Below, piece after piece: positions 1 to 11,390 of a stretch of DNA of 64,000 bases. The stretch's first letter is position 1; the number at the start of each line of letters is the position of its first letter. This stretch comes from Strongyloides papillosus. Taxonomy: Eukaryota > Nematoda > Chromadorea > Rhabditida > Strongyloididae. A model generated the notes under the pieces. The model did not search any database. It was not told the DNA's origin and worked only from the letters and a program-made list of their open reading frames with translations. A program made the position numbers and the translations under genes. The stretch covers positions 124,001-188,000 of the forward strand of contig SRSI01000079.1 in the NCBI GenBank assembly GCA_005656395.1. Reading direction: 5' to 3'.

Positions 1-1890
1 GTACTTTAATAAAAAATTAAAGGTAAATATTTAGAAAACATCTTTAATTAGTGATATTTCATGGGATATACTGTTTATTGATCTTCGTTGTTGTAATCAT
101 TTGAATTTTAAAACATATTGTTTATGTAAATGTTTAGTAAAAAAATTTCCTACTAAATTTATTATAGAGTCAAAAGTAAATTCTGAAAAGTAGACTTATA
201 ATATCTCATAAAAAAATATGCAAAGATATTAATTGGGTGTCCAAATTTATAATTTTTTTAAAAATTAAAGTTTTTACAACATAGTCATTTGTATCAACTA
301 TAAAACTCATTAATTCTGAATTTAAAATATATTTTTAGAAATAATATTTTTTATAGATTTTGTAAGAATGTAAATATATTTACTTTTTATTTATTAATTT
401 TCACTCTATTGAAATCTTATTGCGAGTAAATTGCTTAAATTTTCTTCATAATTACGGGATGTTATATTATTATTTGTTATTAGAATTAAACAGATACCAA
501 ATTAATTTTTTTACCTGATTTAAATATTAAAAAATATTATGAATATAAATTTGATTACTGTGATTTTAAGTTTGATTGAAACGAAATTTTATTTTATTTA
601 AAAAAAGTTAGAAATTTTGCTTAAATATAACACTTTTTATGTTATATTTAATAGTCAACAAAACGTGGTTATAAGTAAAAAAATATATATTTGGTTATAT
701 TTGATAAAAAAAGCAAAGTTTAACGAAATAGTCTTGCAAATGATAGCAAATTTTGTTTGAAATAATTTATAATGATAATCTACGACACCTAATAGTTTTA
801 TAAAAATAAAGTAAAATTTTTAATAAACATCGCATTCGCGACTTTTTTTTAGTGAATTTTATCAAAAGCATTAAAATAAATATATTCTTTTTTTTATTAT
901 TTCTGTACTTTGTTTTCAATTAATTGAAAATGCTCCAAAAAAAATAAGTAATTTAACTGAGAAAAAAGAACCAAAAAAGAAAACTAATTCAAGTAGGAAA
1001 AATAATTCATATAATAAAAGTATGATATCAAAAAAAAAGGAGGGCGCAGGAAAAGAAAATCATCTAGTAAAAAGTATGGAAAGTCTTATGATATTACTAT
1101 TTATAGATATGGAAACATTGGATTACCTAAAAATGGAATTCAAAATCTTTTTGTTAATGTATAAAAATATAGAAATAATCAAAGCTACCTAAACAGTTAA
1201 TCTCAACATAGCGATATGAACAGTTACGGAAGAAGAAAACAATTTTACTATTTGTTAAAATTTTTACCATTCAAAAAGAAATTTTGCAAGTATGTTTTTC
1301 TTAAAAATTGACATAACAGACTTTTAAGTTTTTTTCTTCTAACAAAAAAACATTTTATTGATACTACTCATTGTTATAAATTATACAATGAGAGGAATTA
1401 ACAAATTTATTATACTAATTTTTATGAAATCTTATGACAATATCGTTAACAATAAAAAATTTGATCTTCAAGCAAGCAATGTTGTTGTATTATAATTCAA
1501 ATAACTTTATTAATTATTTTATCTTTTGTTCATAATTGATTTTGGTTATGAGTACTTTGTCACAAAATTTATGCTATAAAATATTATATTTATAGTAGAT
1601 ATTAAAGTAAACATACAGATTTCATCATTTAATAAAAAAAATGTATAAGAAATCACACTTTGTTATCGATAATTTCGTACAATATTCTTTAGACAATGTC
1701 CTAACTTTATGTTGCTCAATCCGTCTGGAAAACGTTATATCAAATTATAAAGTGATACTTTGCAAGTTTAAAATTTTTTATCATAATAATTATACGCAAG
1801 AAAACAAACACAACTCGTTTTAAAATGTAATAACTTTGTCTCAACTAAAAAAATTCATTGTTTTGATTTGTGACTAATTTTAAGATAAAT
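1..1890. repeat. Segmental repeat unit, copy A
   Basis: This AT-rich unit matches, in the same order and orientation, 9650-11390 (copy B) and 12672-13630 plus 17661-18160 (copy C). Shared landmarks are the block near 25-90 (seen again at 9665-9740), the peptide-gene relic at 852-1242, the block at about 1378-1400, and the tail at 1640-1890 that recurs at 17890-18160. The left edge may lie outside the window. The copies are clearly diverged, with many substitutions and indels, so the duplication is old compared with the retrotransposons nearby. Homology was judged by eye. Confidence 0.75.
852..1242 (+). pseudogene. Decayed paralogue of the small secreted-peptide gene
   Basis: It aligns with the intact gene at 12880-13152. 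The start codon is GTG instead of ATG, and a 1-base deletion in the hydrophobic leader shifts the frame into an early stop. The terminal stop has become CAA. The segments corresponding to the signal peptide, the GNLGLP region and the C-terminal Gly-Arg-Arg-Lys (about 1228-1239) are still recognisable. Non-functional as written. Confidence 0.7.
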
Positions 1891-2573
1891 TTTTAAACTA
1901 TAATAACATGAGATTACAATGCTGTTTAACTTTTATTTAAAATATAGGAATAATAATAATTAACAAAAGAAGTCTAAAATTAATAAAATTAATTATCATC
2001 ACAATTATACAAAATGTTTAAAATGACATATTATCGACGAAGTGTGTGCTTTATATAGACTTTTTGTCATTATTTGTACTATAAAATTAAATATTTTATC
2101 TGGTATCACGCCTATTTTAAATTTTACAATAAATATGATTACTACTAGAAAAATTATCTCAAAATAAGTGAATCCTAAAAAGAAATTAGAAGAATTTTAG
2201 ATAAAAAAAAATCGTTAGACATATATATTTAATCAAATTTTATATGAAAAGAAAGTTTTAATTATATTACTAATTTATTATTTTAGATTGAAGTTTTCAA
2301 AAATACCAGTCTTTTTTATCTATAACTTATTTTGTAAAATTTAGACGTTTAAATAAGAAAATATTATATAATTATTTTTCCTATTTAATCAAGCAGATTT
2401 TCTAGGCTCACAATGACAATAATTTAATATCTAATCCTAAAAATAAAATTATAATTACCAACAAATTTTGAAATTTAAAAATAAACATGTTATCTTTTCT
2501 CAGAAAATTTATAATATTTAAAAACATGCTTTATACCATGTTAAACATTTTCAAAACATTGAAAACAAATTTA
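1243..2573. other. AT-rich DNA without a recognised gene
   Basis: The first part (to about 1890) is the 3' half of repeat copy A. The remainder is AT-rich with frequent stops in all frames. An open stretch at 1641-1823 lies inside the repeat and is not kept open in copy C, so I do not count it as coding. Confidence 0.6.
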
Positions 2574-2578
2574 ATTTT

Positions 2579-2705
2579 TGTCAAAATATAGAAAGTACCT
2601 TATAAAACTTTATAAAATTAAACATATATCTAAAACAATATAATAATATCCCTACTGTAAAGTTGTGGGATCTTACACTCTACCAAAACTAATCTATCCA
2701 TGACA
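2579..2705 (-). repeat. 3' LTR of element 1
   Basis: 127 bp, identical to 6820-6946, with inverted termini TGTCA/TGACA. It lies downstream of the minus-strand polyprotein and is preceded on that strand by a polypurine tract. Unusually short for an LTR. Confidence 0.93.
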
Positions 2706-2731
2706 TTCCTTTTCATTTTAATTAGAAAATA

Positions 2732-5700
2732 CTAAAGTTGATCTTTGTAGCTAATGTTCTTTTTAGCCTTTCTTGGTAGTCTTGTGGATGGTGGTATTGA
2801 GTGAGGTTCTTCTTTGGTGTAAACTTCAAATTTTATATTTTCTCGTTTAATACAAGTAGTTGATGGTGTTTCTTCCTTAATATAGGTTGTTGGTGGAGTT
2901 TCTTCTTTAGTACAAATCGTTGATGTTGTTTCTTTGTCAGGAACATTTGATACATCAACCCTCTCATCCTCTCTAAAAGAAATTGACAGCTCCAGATCTT
3001 CAAGATCAACTCTTTTCCTCATACATGCAGTGTGCCCTTGAAAAGAATACTTGATGGTTGATTTATCACTTTCAAGTATATTTACACGTGCAGTTTTTCC
3101 TGAAACAACTGCTACGATTTGAGCTGGTAACCATCGATCCTTATAGTAATACCAAATCTTCTGACCATTTGTAAATGGATTTTCCACTGTTGGACTTATT
3201 TTATTGAGAGCATCAGAACATACCAGGCCTTTAGAAAATTTCTCCCATAATGTTTCATCAGTATCCTTATATGGCCGCTTAGATTCTTGAATCATGATCG
3301 TATCCAGCACATTTTGAGATAAACTTGACTTTTGGTTTTCCATCATCACTTTCTTCACCCTGTCTTTTAAATGTTGAACTTCACGTTCAGCAGCTCCATT
3401 AGTCCAACTTAAATATGGAATTGAATACCCAATGTTAATTTTCTGACTTGCTAAGTAACAATCAAGAGTTGAATTTTTAAATGGTGTCGCATTATCAGAT
3501 ACTATTTCTTCTATCATACCTCTGCTTGCAATGTAAGATTGAATTCCATGTACTGTGGATTTAGCTGTTTTATTTGGACATAACTTGTAAAATGCCAAAT
3601 TGCTATACGTGTCCTTAAAAATCAGCACATCATGACCCAAAATGTATGCATAGTCAACGTGAACACGTTGATTACTTCTAACTGACTCTTCCCACTTAGT
3701 ACCATTGTAATTTGGACGTTTACTTGTTACTTTACAAACATCACATGTATCAACATATTTTTGAATGAACTGGTACATATTTGGAAAATAAGTATGTTTA
3801 CGTAATACTTTATACATGTTATTCGCACCTAAATGATTTCTGCCTATATGTAACTGTCTCACCACGGGAATACGAAATGCTTTTGGTATTATGATTTTTC
3901 CTTCAAATAACACAGCATTATCTACTACTGTTAACAATGTATTTTGTTCATCATTATTCTTTCTAATGCACGACAAATATTCATTCTTGTCAATAACAGT
4001 GTCTTCAGGCTGTTTCATGTACTTCTTTAAACTATTCAGATCTGTATCATTGTGTATGTGATCATGTAACTCAAGATCATTTATATAATCGGGTAGGTAG
4101 GATTGGATGTCCAATGGTACTTCCAATATTTTGTTAATAACAAATTCTTCACCTTCTTTTATTTCATTCTGTCTATTTTCATCTATCAATCTGGTAAGAG
4201 CATCAGCAGTAGCATTCTCCGAAGAACGAATCCACTTAACATCAAAGTCAAACATTGATAAAATATTTCTCCACCGTGCAGTACGTCTATTTTGAATTTT
4301 ATTTAACATTTCCGTTTTAGTGAATAAATGTTGTAATGATAAGTTATCAATTTCCAATGTGAAACGTCTACCAATTAGATATTTATAACATTTTAATAAG
4401 AATGTGACAATTGCATAAGCTTCTTTCTCTCGAATATCCCAATTTCTTTGGTGAACATTCAACTTGTGCGTGCTAAATACTAATGGTTTTCTAACAGGTG
4501 TTTTGTCAATGAATTCAATTTGCCATAATACACCACTGATATAATTATCACTCGCATCTGTCTGAGCAACGACATCAAACTTTGTGTTGTATTTCGCCAA
4601 TGTAGCAGGATTTTGCAACCTACATAAGAGTCTGTTTAAGGCATCTATATGTCTCTGCTCCAGTTTCAATTTACGTTGATTTTTAACCTCGTCTACTATT
4701 TCTTTATCTTTTACAATATCTGGAAGATATTTTTCATAATGAGTCAGAATACCCAAAAAGGTGTCGAGTTCAGGTTTTGTCTTTGGTATACGAAGATGCT
4801 TAAATGCTTCTAGACGAGATGCACAAATTTCTCTTTTATCATAAGATATGCGTGTCCCTAAAAAATCTATTTCAGTACGACATATCTTTAACTTATCTGA
4901 GGATAGGGTAAACCCCAATTGTTCTAACTTCCACAGTGTGGACCATAGTAACTTTAAATTTTCCTCTTTATCACTTGTGATAATTAACAAGTCGTCCTGG
5001 TAGATTTGTATCCTAGGATCAGAGTCTTTATTAACTTGTTGCCTCATAATATCTTGATACAGGAGAGGTGAAATTTTCAGACCTTGTGGTAATCTGTTAT
5101 ACTCAAAATATCCAAATGGTGTACATAATGTAGTGATAAATTTTGACTTTTCATGTAGTGTTATAGCCGTGAATGCATCGCGTATATCTATTACTGAAAA
5201 TATTCTACCATGAGCAACATTCAGAATATCATCTGTGATAGGCATGACGCTTGGATATGTTTTGATTGCCTTATTAACTCCAGTGGAATAATCACCCGTT
5301 ATTCTAATAGACCCGTTTGGTTTATATAACACGTTAATAGGAGAGGCCCACTGTGGACATGATACCTTTCTTATCAATCCGTCATTTTCCATCTTTAACA
5401 ATTTTTTCCGTGTTGGTTCATATAATGCATATGCAATACTGCGAGGCTTTACACAACATACTGGTTTAGCATTATCTTCTAATTCAATTTGTACACGAAA
5501 ATCAACTTTACCAGTCTTATTACAAAATAACTTTTTAAAAGATGTTTTTGCCTTATCAAGTATAACTGTTTCATCATCTTCTGATTTGAATTCACAATCT
5601 TTCATGGATACACGACGTACCGACATACTTTTATCTTTATACTCAGGTTTCCATCTATTTTCGACTATCCAGTCCTGACCTAAGATGGGTTGAGTATTAG

Positions 5701-6820
5701 ATTTGTCAACAATCATAACGTTTACATTTAATGGTTTACAGAAAACTTTCCCTATATGAGGTATAACATCACCACCATATCCTAACAATGTTACGCGTAT
5801 CCTACGATTAATATTGCCAAAACTTTGAGAGTATTTATCATACAAATACTTTGGAACTATTGATATTTCGGCTTGTGTGTCAACTGCAAATGGTACACTT
5901 TCTGAACCAAAATCTATCATTTTCGTAAAATCAACTTTCTTATTATCAATTAAAAACACCTTGTAAACTAAACTTTTATTGTCATCAATAACACTACAAT
6001 GATCACTATCATCAGACTTATCAACAACTTCAACGGCACGAACATGTCTTTTCTTAGGTTGTTTACAGAATTTAGCAATATGATTAGAGCCTCCACAATT
6101 AAAACATTTCAATGGAAGTTTCTTATCATTAGACTTAACATAATCAGGTTTAAAGTGTTGTTTATTGATAGCATGGACATTTTTGGTTTCGACCTTTACC
6201 ACGTCCAGCATTTGCTTGGCTTCAACAGTGTTTTGACATATTTTTATCTTGGTTATTAACTCATCATATGACTTAATTTGTTTACTCAAGATCTCCGTTA
6301 TTAATTTATCTTTGTACGAAGTAACATCTGGAGAATCCGTGTGTTTCAATTGTAACAAAGCAACTAACAATATAATATTGTCCTTCTTACTGAAAAAATC
6401 ATTCAAGTCTTCTACCTCACTTTTAACTTTTGACATATTTTCTAACAAGTTCAAGCCTTTTCTTTTACCAAGTATGACTTCATACGCTGTCATAATCTCA
6501 TTCTTCTCTTTACTAAATGCCTTTATCAAAACTTTAATACAATCTTCAAACGTTGTTGCTGCTGTAGCTGTCTTCAGAAATCCATTGTCCGCTACAAAAG
6601 ATTGAGCACGTCCATCCAACTTAGACAACAACAAGTAAATTTTATCCTCCAATGTAACACATTGGCTCTCTTTGGCTTTTTGATCATCTGTTTGCAATTG
6701 TGTCATAACGATGATATTCTCCTTAATATACGCTTTATAGTCACCCCTTTCCATTTCATATTTCGTGAGTCTCCCCTCAAATTTGCGAAGAACATCCTCC
6801 TTCGTCTGTTGGATCGCCAT
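2732..6820 (-). CDS. Gag-Pol polyprotein of Ty3/gypsy-type element 1
   Basis: One 1362-residue frame encodes all retrotransposon functions. The capsid-like region is about residues 1-230, followed by a CCHC zinc knuckle (CFNCGGSNHIAKFC, near residue 240). The protease region has VDTQAEISIVP, with Gln in place of the usual Gly of the D-T/S-G active site, then ILGQDW. Reverse transcriptase carries the YQDD box, and RNase H carries TDAS, EKEAY and DALTRL. Integrase has an HHCC finger (HIGRNHLG ... CDVC) and D, D, E signatures (HVDY, VSDNATPF, GAAERE). A Lys/Glu/Thr-rich tail with repeated KEET-like motifs follows. Start ATG at 6820 sits at the LTR edge, so codons 2-4 coincide with the primer-binding site. 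Everything needed for autonomy except a canonical protease triad is visible. Confidence 0.92.
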   Translation of the reverse strand: MAIQQTKEDVLRKFEGRLTKYEMERGDYKAYIKENIIVMTQLQTDDQKAKESQCVTLEDKIYLLLSKLDGRAQSFVADNGFLKTATAATTFEDCIKVLIKAFSKEKNEIMTAYEVILGKRKGLNLLENMSKVKSEVEDLNDFFSKKDNIILLVALLQLKHTDSPDVTSYKDKLITEILSKQIKSYDELITKIKICQNTVEAKQMLDVVKVETKNVHAINKQHFKPDYVKSNDKKLPLKCFNCGGSNHIAKFCKQPKKRHVRAVEVVDKSDDSDHCSVIDDNKSLVYKVFLIDNKKVDFTKMIDFGSESVPFAVDTQAEISIVPKYLYDKYSQSFGNINRRIRVTLLGYGGDVIPHIGKVFCKPLNVNVMIVDKSNTQPILGQDWIVENRWKPEYKDKSMSVRRVSMKDCEFKSEDDETVILDKAKTSFKKLFCNKTGKVDFRVQIELEDNAKPVCCVKPRSIAYALYEPTRKKLLKMENDGLIRKVSCPQWASPINVLYKPNGSIRITGDYSTGVNKAIKTYPSVMPITDDILNVAHGRIFSVIDIRDAFTAITLHEKSKFITTLCTPFGYFEYNRLPQGLKISPLLYQDIMRQQVNKDSDPRIQIYQDDLLIITSDKEENLKLLWSTLWKLEQLGFTLSSDKLKICRTEIDFLGTRISYDKREICASRLEAFKHLRIPKTKPELDTFLGILTHYEKYLPDIVKDKEIVDEVKNQRKLKLEQRHIDALNRLLCRLQNPATLAKYNTKFDVVAQTDASDNYISGVLWQIEFIDKTPVRKPLVFSTHKLNVHQRNWDIREKEAYAIVTFLLKCYKYLIGRRFTLEIDNLSLQHLFTKTEMLNKIQNRRTARWRNILSMFDFDVKWIRSSENATADALTRLIDENRQNEIKEGEEFVINKILEVPLDIQSYLPDYINDLELHDHIHNDTDLNSLKKYMKQPEDTVIDKNEYLSCIRKNNDEQNTLLTVVDNAVLFEGKIIIPKAFRIPVVRQLHIGRNHLGANNMYKVLRKHTYFPNMYQFIQKYVDTCDVCKVTSKRPNYNGTKWEESVRSNQRVHVDYAYILGHDVLIFKDTYSNLAFYKLCPNKTAKSTVHGIQSYIASRGMIEEIVSDNATPFKNSTLDCYLASQKINIGYSIPYLSWTNGAAEREVQHLKDRVKKVMMENQKSSLSQNVLDTIMIQESKRPYKDTDETLWEKFSKGLVCSDALNKISPTVENPFTNGQKIWYYYKDRWLPAQIVAVVSGKTARVNILESDKSTIKYSFQGHTACMRKRVDLEDLELSISFREDERVDVSNVPDKETTSTICTKEETPPTTYIKEETPSTTCIKRENIKFEVYTKEEPHSIPPSTRLPRKAKKNISYKDQL

Positions 6821-6946
6821 GTCAAAATATAGAAAGTACCTTATAAAACTTTATAAAATTAAACATATATCTAAAACAATATAATAATATCCCTACTGTA
6901 AAGTTGTGGGATCTTACACTCTACCAAAACTAATCTATCCATGACA
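6820..6946 (-). repeat. 5' LTR of element 1
   Basis: 127 bp, identical to 2579-2705. The final base of this LTR (complement of 6820) is also the A of the polyprotein ATG, so the start codon spans the LTR/internal junction. Confidence 0.93.
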
Positions 6947-6951
6947 ATTTT

Positions 6952-9649
6952 TAAAATTCCAATACTTCTAGTATAATCGTCATTTTTGTCTTCCTTTTGC
7001 AAATATTTTTCACATTAAAAAAAAAGCAATAATTAAAAAAATAATTATAATAAGTTGCTTTTCTCCTATTGTGCTATTTTATTCTTAAATTAAAGTTTTT
7101 TTTTACAATACATTATATAGTGCAAAATTAAAATTTCATTTTACATAAAATTCTAAATGTTTTATAGTCAAATAATGGGGATTATAATTAGTTTAAATTT
7201 GTCATTGTTTTTGTTTGACCTGGTATAAAGCCACCTTCATTTTATAATAGGTAGCAATAATTGGGAAAAAGTGTTTTTATTCTGTAATCCCAAAATATTT
7301 AAAAACTTCATGTATTAAAATATATTAACATTGTAAAAATTTTAGGGGTTTAAGTAAAAATGCTTGAGAAGCATCTTATCAGTCTCATATTTGTTGTTAA
7401 GGATAGAAAAATTGTTATTTTTGTGGAAGATAATTTTTAATATTTTTATTTTATCTTATATAATTTGAAGGTGAATCGCCAAATAAATAAAATTTAACTT
7501 TATAAAGAAAATTTATTAACATATCATAGGATTATTAATATGTTTAAATAGTTAAAATTACTATAACTTTTATTTTTTTTATTAAAATAACATTCATTTA
7601 TTAATTTGACTTATTTTTTTCTGTCTTTCAAAATCACATTAAAAAATCAGCTTTTTAAAATTCTAAAACATTATGGATTTTTCTTATAGTAAAAAAATAT
7701 TAAAATATCTTAATTTAACAAACATTGAAATAATATTATCAATAAATAATACTTTGTGTGATTAAATAATTATTGCTTTTCGTTGTTCATGTTATAAAAC
7801 TTTCAGATTTCTAGACTTATTTTACCTAGTAGATTATTTGAAGGAATGATCTTTGTTAAAAAGTTAATAACCTTATGTAAAATTGACTCTTAATAATATG
7901 CTTTATAATATATTATAAAAATAATTCAAACTTTAGCATGTGCGTAATATCATAAAAAATATGGAAATTGAATAAAAGTTACATTACTCAGAAATGCCAA
8001 ACATTTGTGTTTTTCTAAAAAAAAAAACAATTTTTGCAACGATTCAATAAAACAAAATGATTTTTTTAGAAATTTTCTAAATCTTTTTAGTATTATCCAT
8101 TTTTATATACTTACACTGAAGTAAAAATTCATTCAAATTAGCAAGCATTTGCGAAAAATTTGCCAGGATCGACAAAGAAAAATTAGAGAAGGCAAATTTT
8201 GACAATTTTTCTTAAAATGCAATAAAATATCCCTATTTTTAAAAAATTTAGATTTTATTCAAGTTTTAATAGTATCAAGTAACAGCAAAAATGTTTTGAA
8301 CAATGCAAAATAATTGGATGTCGCATAAATTTTGCTTTTTTTTTATAAAAATATATTTGAAATTTTAAGTAATGAAACCTTTACTTAATTATGATATTTT
8401 TTTTATGATTTTATACCCATCTTAGAATCTAACTTGATTTTTATAATTTATTATGAAGTATGTTGAAGTCAATTTCGTGTAATGTTGTTAGTGTTTTAAC
8501 AAAAATCATTCAATTAAATAATCTACTAACAACAATAAATTGAATAATTTAAATGTTTTATAACAATAATAACGAAAAACCAAAAATTATTATTTTACTA
8601 CAGAAAGCATTAATAAATAAAAATATTATCATAGTATTTGCTCTTATTTTGAATTAACAAATTTAAAAATTACTTTTTAGTAAAAGCAAAATGTGTAATG
8701 TTTTAGAAATTTCATAAATTTGATTTTTAAAAATGATATTGGAAAACATTATAAAAAAAAGTTAGGCTATCAGAAATGTATAGTTTTATTAAAAAATATA
8801 ATTTATAATAATTCAAATTATAAGTAACACATTAATAAACATTTTTTATGATTTTATAATATAATTGTAAATTCTGTCAAGGAGTTAATAGGAACTTTAT
8901 TAAATATAAACGAATAAAAAAAAATAGTGGCAATGTGAGATAAAAAGAATGAGAAAACCAACATTTTAATGTTTATTCATACTATAATTTTTCTAGCAAC
9001 CTTGTTCCTTTACAATAATCTTTTATGCATTTAATACCCTAAATTTATGTTAGAATAGATTGCAAGACCAGTTTCAAAATAAATTTTTTTACTTTATTTA
9101 GACATATTAAAAAAGATTCAGTTTTATGTTTTTATAAAAACTTTTTAATTTTACTTAAAATTAACTTTTTGTCTGGTATTTTAAAACGTGTTGTAATGAA
9201 CAACATAAGTTTTAAAATAAAAATAATATAAAGGAAAAATAACGACTTATTAATGGTAATTTTTAAATTATTGTTTAAATTTTCATGAACGAACTACTTT
9301 TGATGAAAATATTCGCAAGTCAAAAAAAAATTGAATTTTACTAGGTGGTACAAATTTATTACAATTCACACAAATCTGTGTTCTATTTTTTGGTATATTC
9401 AATTTATATTTTTATATCAAAATTTTTGCATAGAAGTGATTAAGTAAAATAGTAAAAATGAACATTTTTAGAAATTTGACAACAAGCTATTTTTTCGAAC
9501 ATTTCTTAAATTTCGGTTATACGTTTAAAATCCGATCAGAATTCAAATTTTAAAATCTAAAAATTAAAAAAATTTTAACTCTCCATTTATGGAAACACCC
9601 ATAATTTGTAATAACAAAATTATATAAAAATTCATTTTTAGATCTTTAA
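6952..9649. other. AT-rich intergenic DNA
   Basis: About 2.7 kb with no convincing open frame, RNA gene or repeat on either strand. Homopolymer A and T runs are frequent. A short stretch near 7015-7060 resembles 18160-18200 beyond repeat copy C, but it is too AT-rich to call. Confidence 0.5.
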
Positions 9650-11390
9650 AATATTTATATTTCAATAAAAAATTAATAGTAAATATTTAAATAACATCTT
9701 TAATTGGTGATATTCCTAGGGATTAACTGTTTATTGGTTTCTGTTGTTAGATTAGATAAAATTTTTAAGCATATTATTACAATTAAATGTTTAGAAAAAA
9801 AATTTATAATAGAGTCAAAAGTAGCTTCTAAAATGTGGTCTCAAAAATCTTGTAAAAAATATGCTGTTTATTAGTTAAATATAAGTAAAATTTTTATTTT
9901 AGTTGACGATTACCCTTACAATAAACATATTAATAATTAACATATTAGCAATACAATAAACAACGTTTACAATATTAACCCCTTTATGTGTCATCTCATT
10001 AACACTGTCATGTTTTTGTGAAGTGTATTCACAATAAAAATTTAAAAATTTTTTAGAATAAATATTCTTACAAAATAATCATTTAGATAAAAGTTTTAAA
10101 AAATATAATTTTTCTATAAAGTTTATTTGGATGACTTCTTAGAGAAATATTACAAAGCGCAAAAATCTACTAACTAAAAATTTATAATTATATTTAAAAT
10201 ATACTAATCCGTCTCTCTTTTTAACATCTTTTTCAATTTCATCAAATTTGTTAATTCGCTTTAGATGATAAAAAATAACATTCTTTCTACTTATAAAATA
10301 TATCAAATCTATTATTTCTAAATTTAAAGTATGTTTTTAAAAATAATGTTATCATAGATTTTGTAGGAATGTAAACATATATATATATTTAAATAATTTT
10401 CACTTTAATACAATCCAGATATGAGTAAATTACCTAAATATTTTTGGTATAATAACAGAATGCTATACTTTTTCCATTATTAAAATTAAACAAAAAGTAT
10501 ATTAATTTTTTACATCCAATTTTTATTATCTGTTTTAATATTAGAAAATATTATAAATAAAACATCCGATTACTGTGATTTTTTGTTTAATTGGAAAAAA
10601 ATTTAATTTGTTTCAAAAATTGGAAATTTTGCTTAATTATAACACTTATAATGTTACATTTTATAGTTAACAAAATACGATGAAAGCTAAATATATCTGT
10701 ATTTAGTTATACTTTATAAAAACAAAGATTAACGTATTGGTCATGAAAATGAAAGCAAAATTTTATTTAAAACAACTTATAATATTGATCTTTAAAACTT
10801 AATAATTTTATAAAAGATAGGTAAAATTTTTAATTATCATTGCATTCATAACTTTTTTCTCTATAAATTTTTGAAAACAATAGTTCAAATATATTTATTT
10901 TTCTAATTATTTCTATACTTTGTTTTCAATTTATTTTAAGTAAGCTTCCATTGCTGCAACTAATAATCTTTGGTTTCAAATAAACACATATGGAAATAAA
11001 GAGTATCTAGATCATTAAAGTCAACAGGGCATAGGTACCGGTGCATGGGATCACGGAAGAAATAAATAAATTTGATATTTTTTAAAATCTTTACTTTTTA
11101 GAAGGAATAATGTAAAAGTCTTTTAAATCAACTTTAAACGAGTTTTACATAATGCCTTTTAAAACAGCACTTTTTAACAATGAAACATTTTATTGATATT
11201 ATTCATTGATATAAATTATACAATTAAAGGAACTAACAAATTTATTATATAAATTTTTATTAAATCTTATGGTAATGTTGTTAAAAATAAAAAATTAGAG
11301 TTTCAACCAAACGATGTTGTTGTATTATAGTTGGAATAGCTTTAATAATTATTTTACCTGTTGTTTTTTAATAATCTCGGCTATAAGTAT
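9650..11390. repeat. Segmental repeat unit, copy B
   Basis: Collinear with copy A from its opening block (9665-9740 against 25-100), through the peptide-gene relic at 10863-11069, to the block around 11220-11390. It contains about 400 bp (9900-10310) with no counterpart in copy A. It is interrupted at about 11390, where mariner-derived DNA begins; the homologous downstream part seen in copies A and C is absent. Confidence 0.7.
10863..11069 (+). pseudogene. Second decayed paralogue of the small secreted-peptide gene
   Basis: It aligns with 12880-13152. The start codon is ATA, and an in-frame TGA follows within a few codons. The hydrophobic leader region and the glycine-rich end (GTG-like, ending in codons for Gly-Arg-Asn-Lys) are still visible, but the middle is shortened. 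Non-functional as written. Confidence 0.6.

Larger units (their letters stand above)
2579..6946 (-). mobile_element. Full-length Ty3/gypsy-type LTR retrotransposon (element 1)
   Basis: A 4368-bp element bounded by 127-bp LTRs (2579-2705 and 6820-6946) that are identical base for base. LTR ends are TGTCA...TGACA, and ATTTT at 2574-2578 and 6947-6951 is a 5-bp target duplication. The internal part is nearly all one minus-strand polyprotein (2732-6820). On the minus strand the sequence after the 5' LTR begins TGGCGATCC, a tRNA primer-site-like start with no spacer. A purine tract (AAAATGAAAAGGAA, complement of 2706-2719) precedes the 3' LTR. Order is gag, protease, RT, RNase H, integrase, the Ty3/gypsy arrangement. 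Identical LTRs and an open frame suggest a very recent insertion. Confidence 0.92.

Noticed and set aside
1641..1823. 60-codon open frame on the plus strand
   Set aside because: It lies inside the segmental repeat, and the matching stretch in copy C (about 17890-18080) is not open in any frame. There is no leader or motif.
5999..6832. Three open frames on the plus strand opposite the gag region
   Set aside because: They are antisense shadows of the retrotransposon polyprotein and have no motifs of their own.
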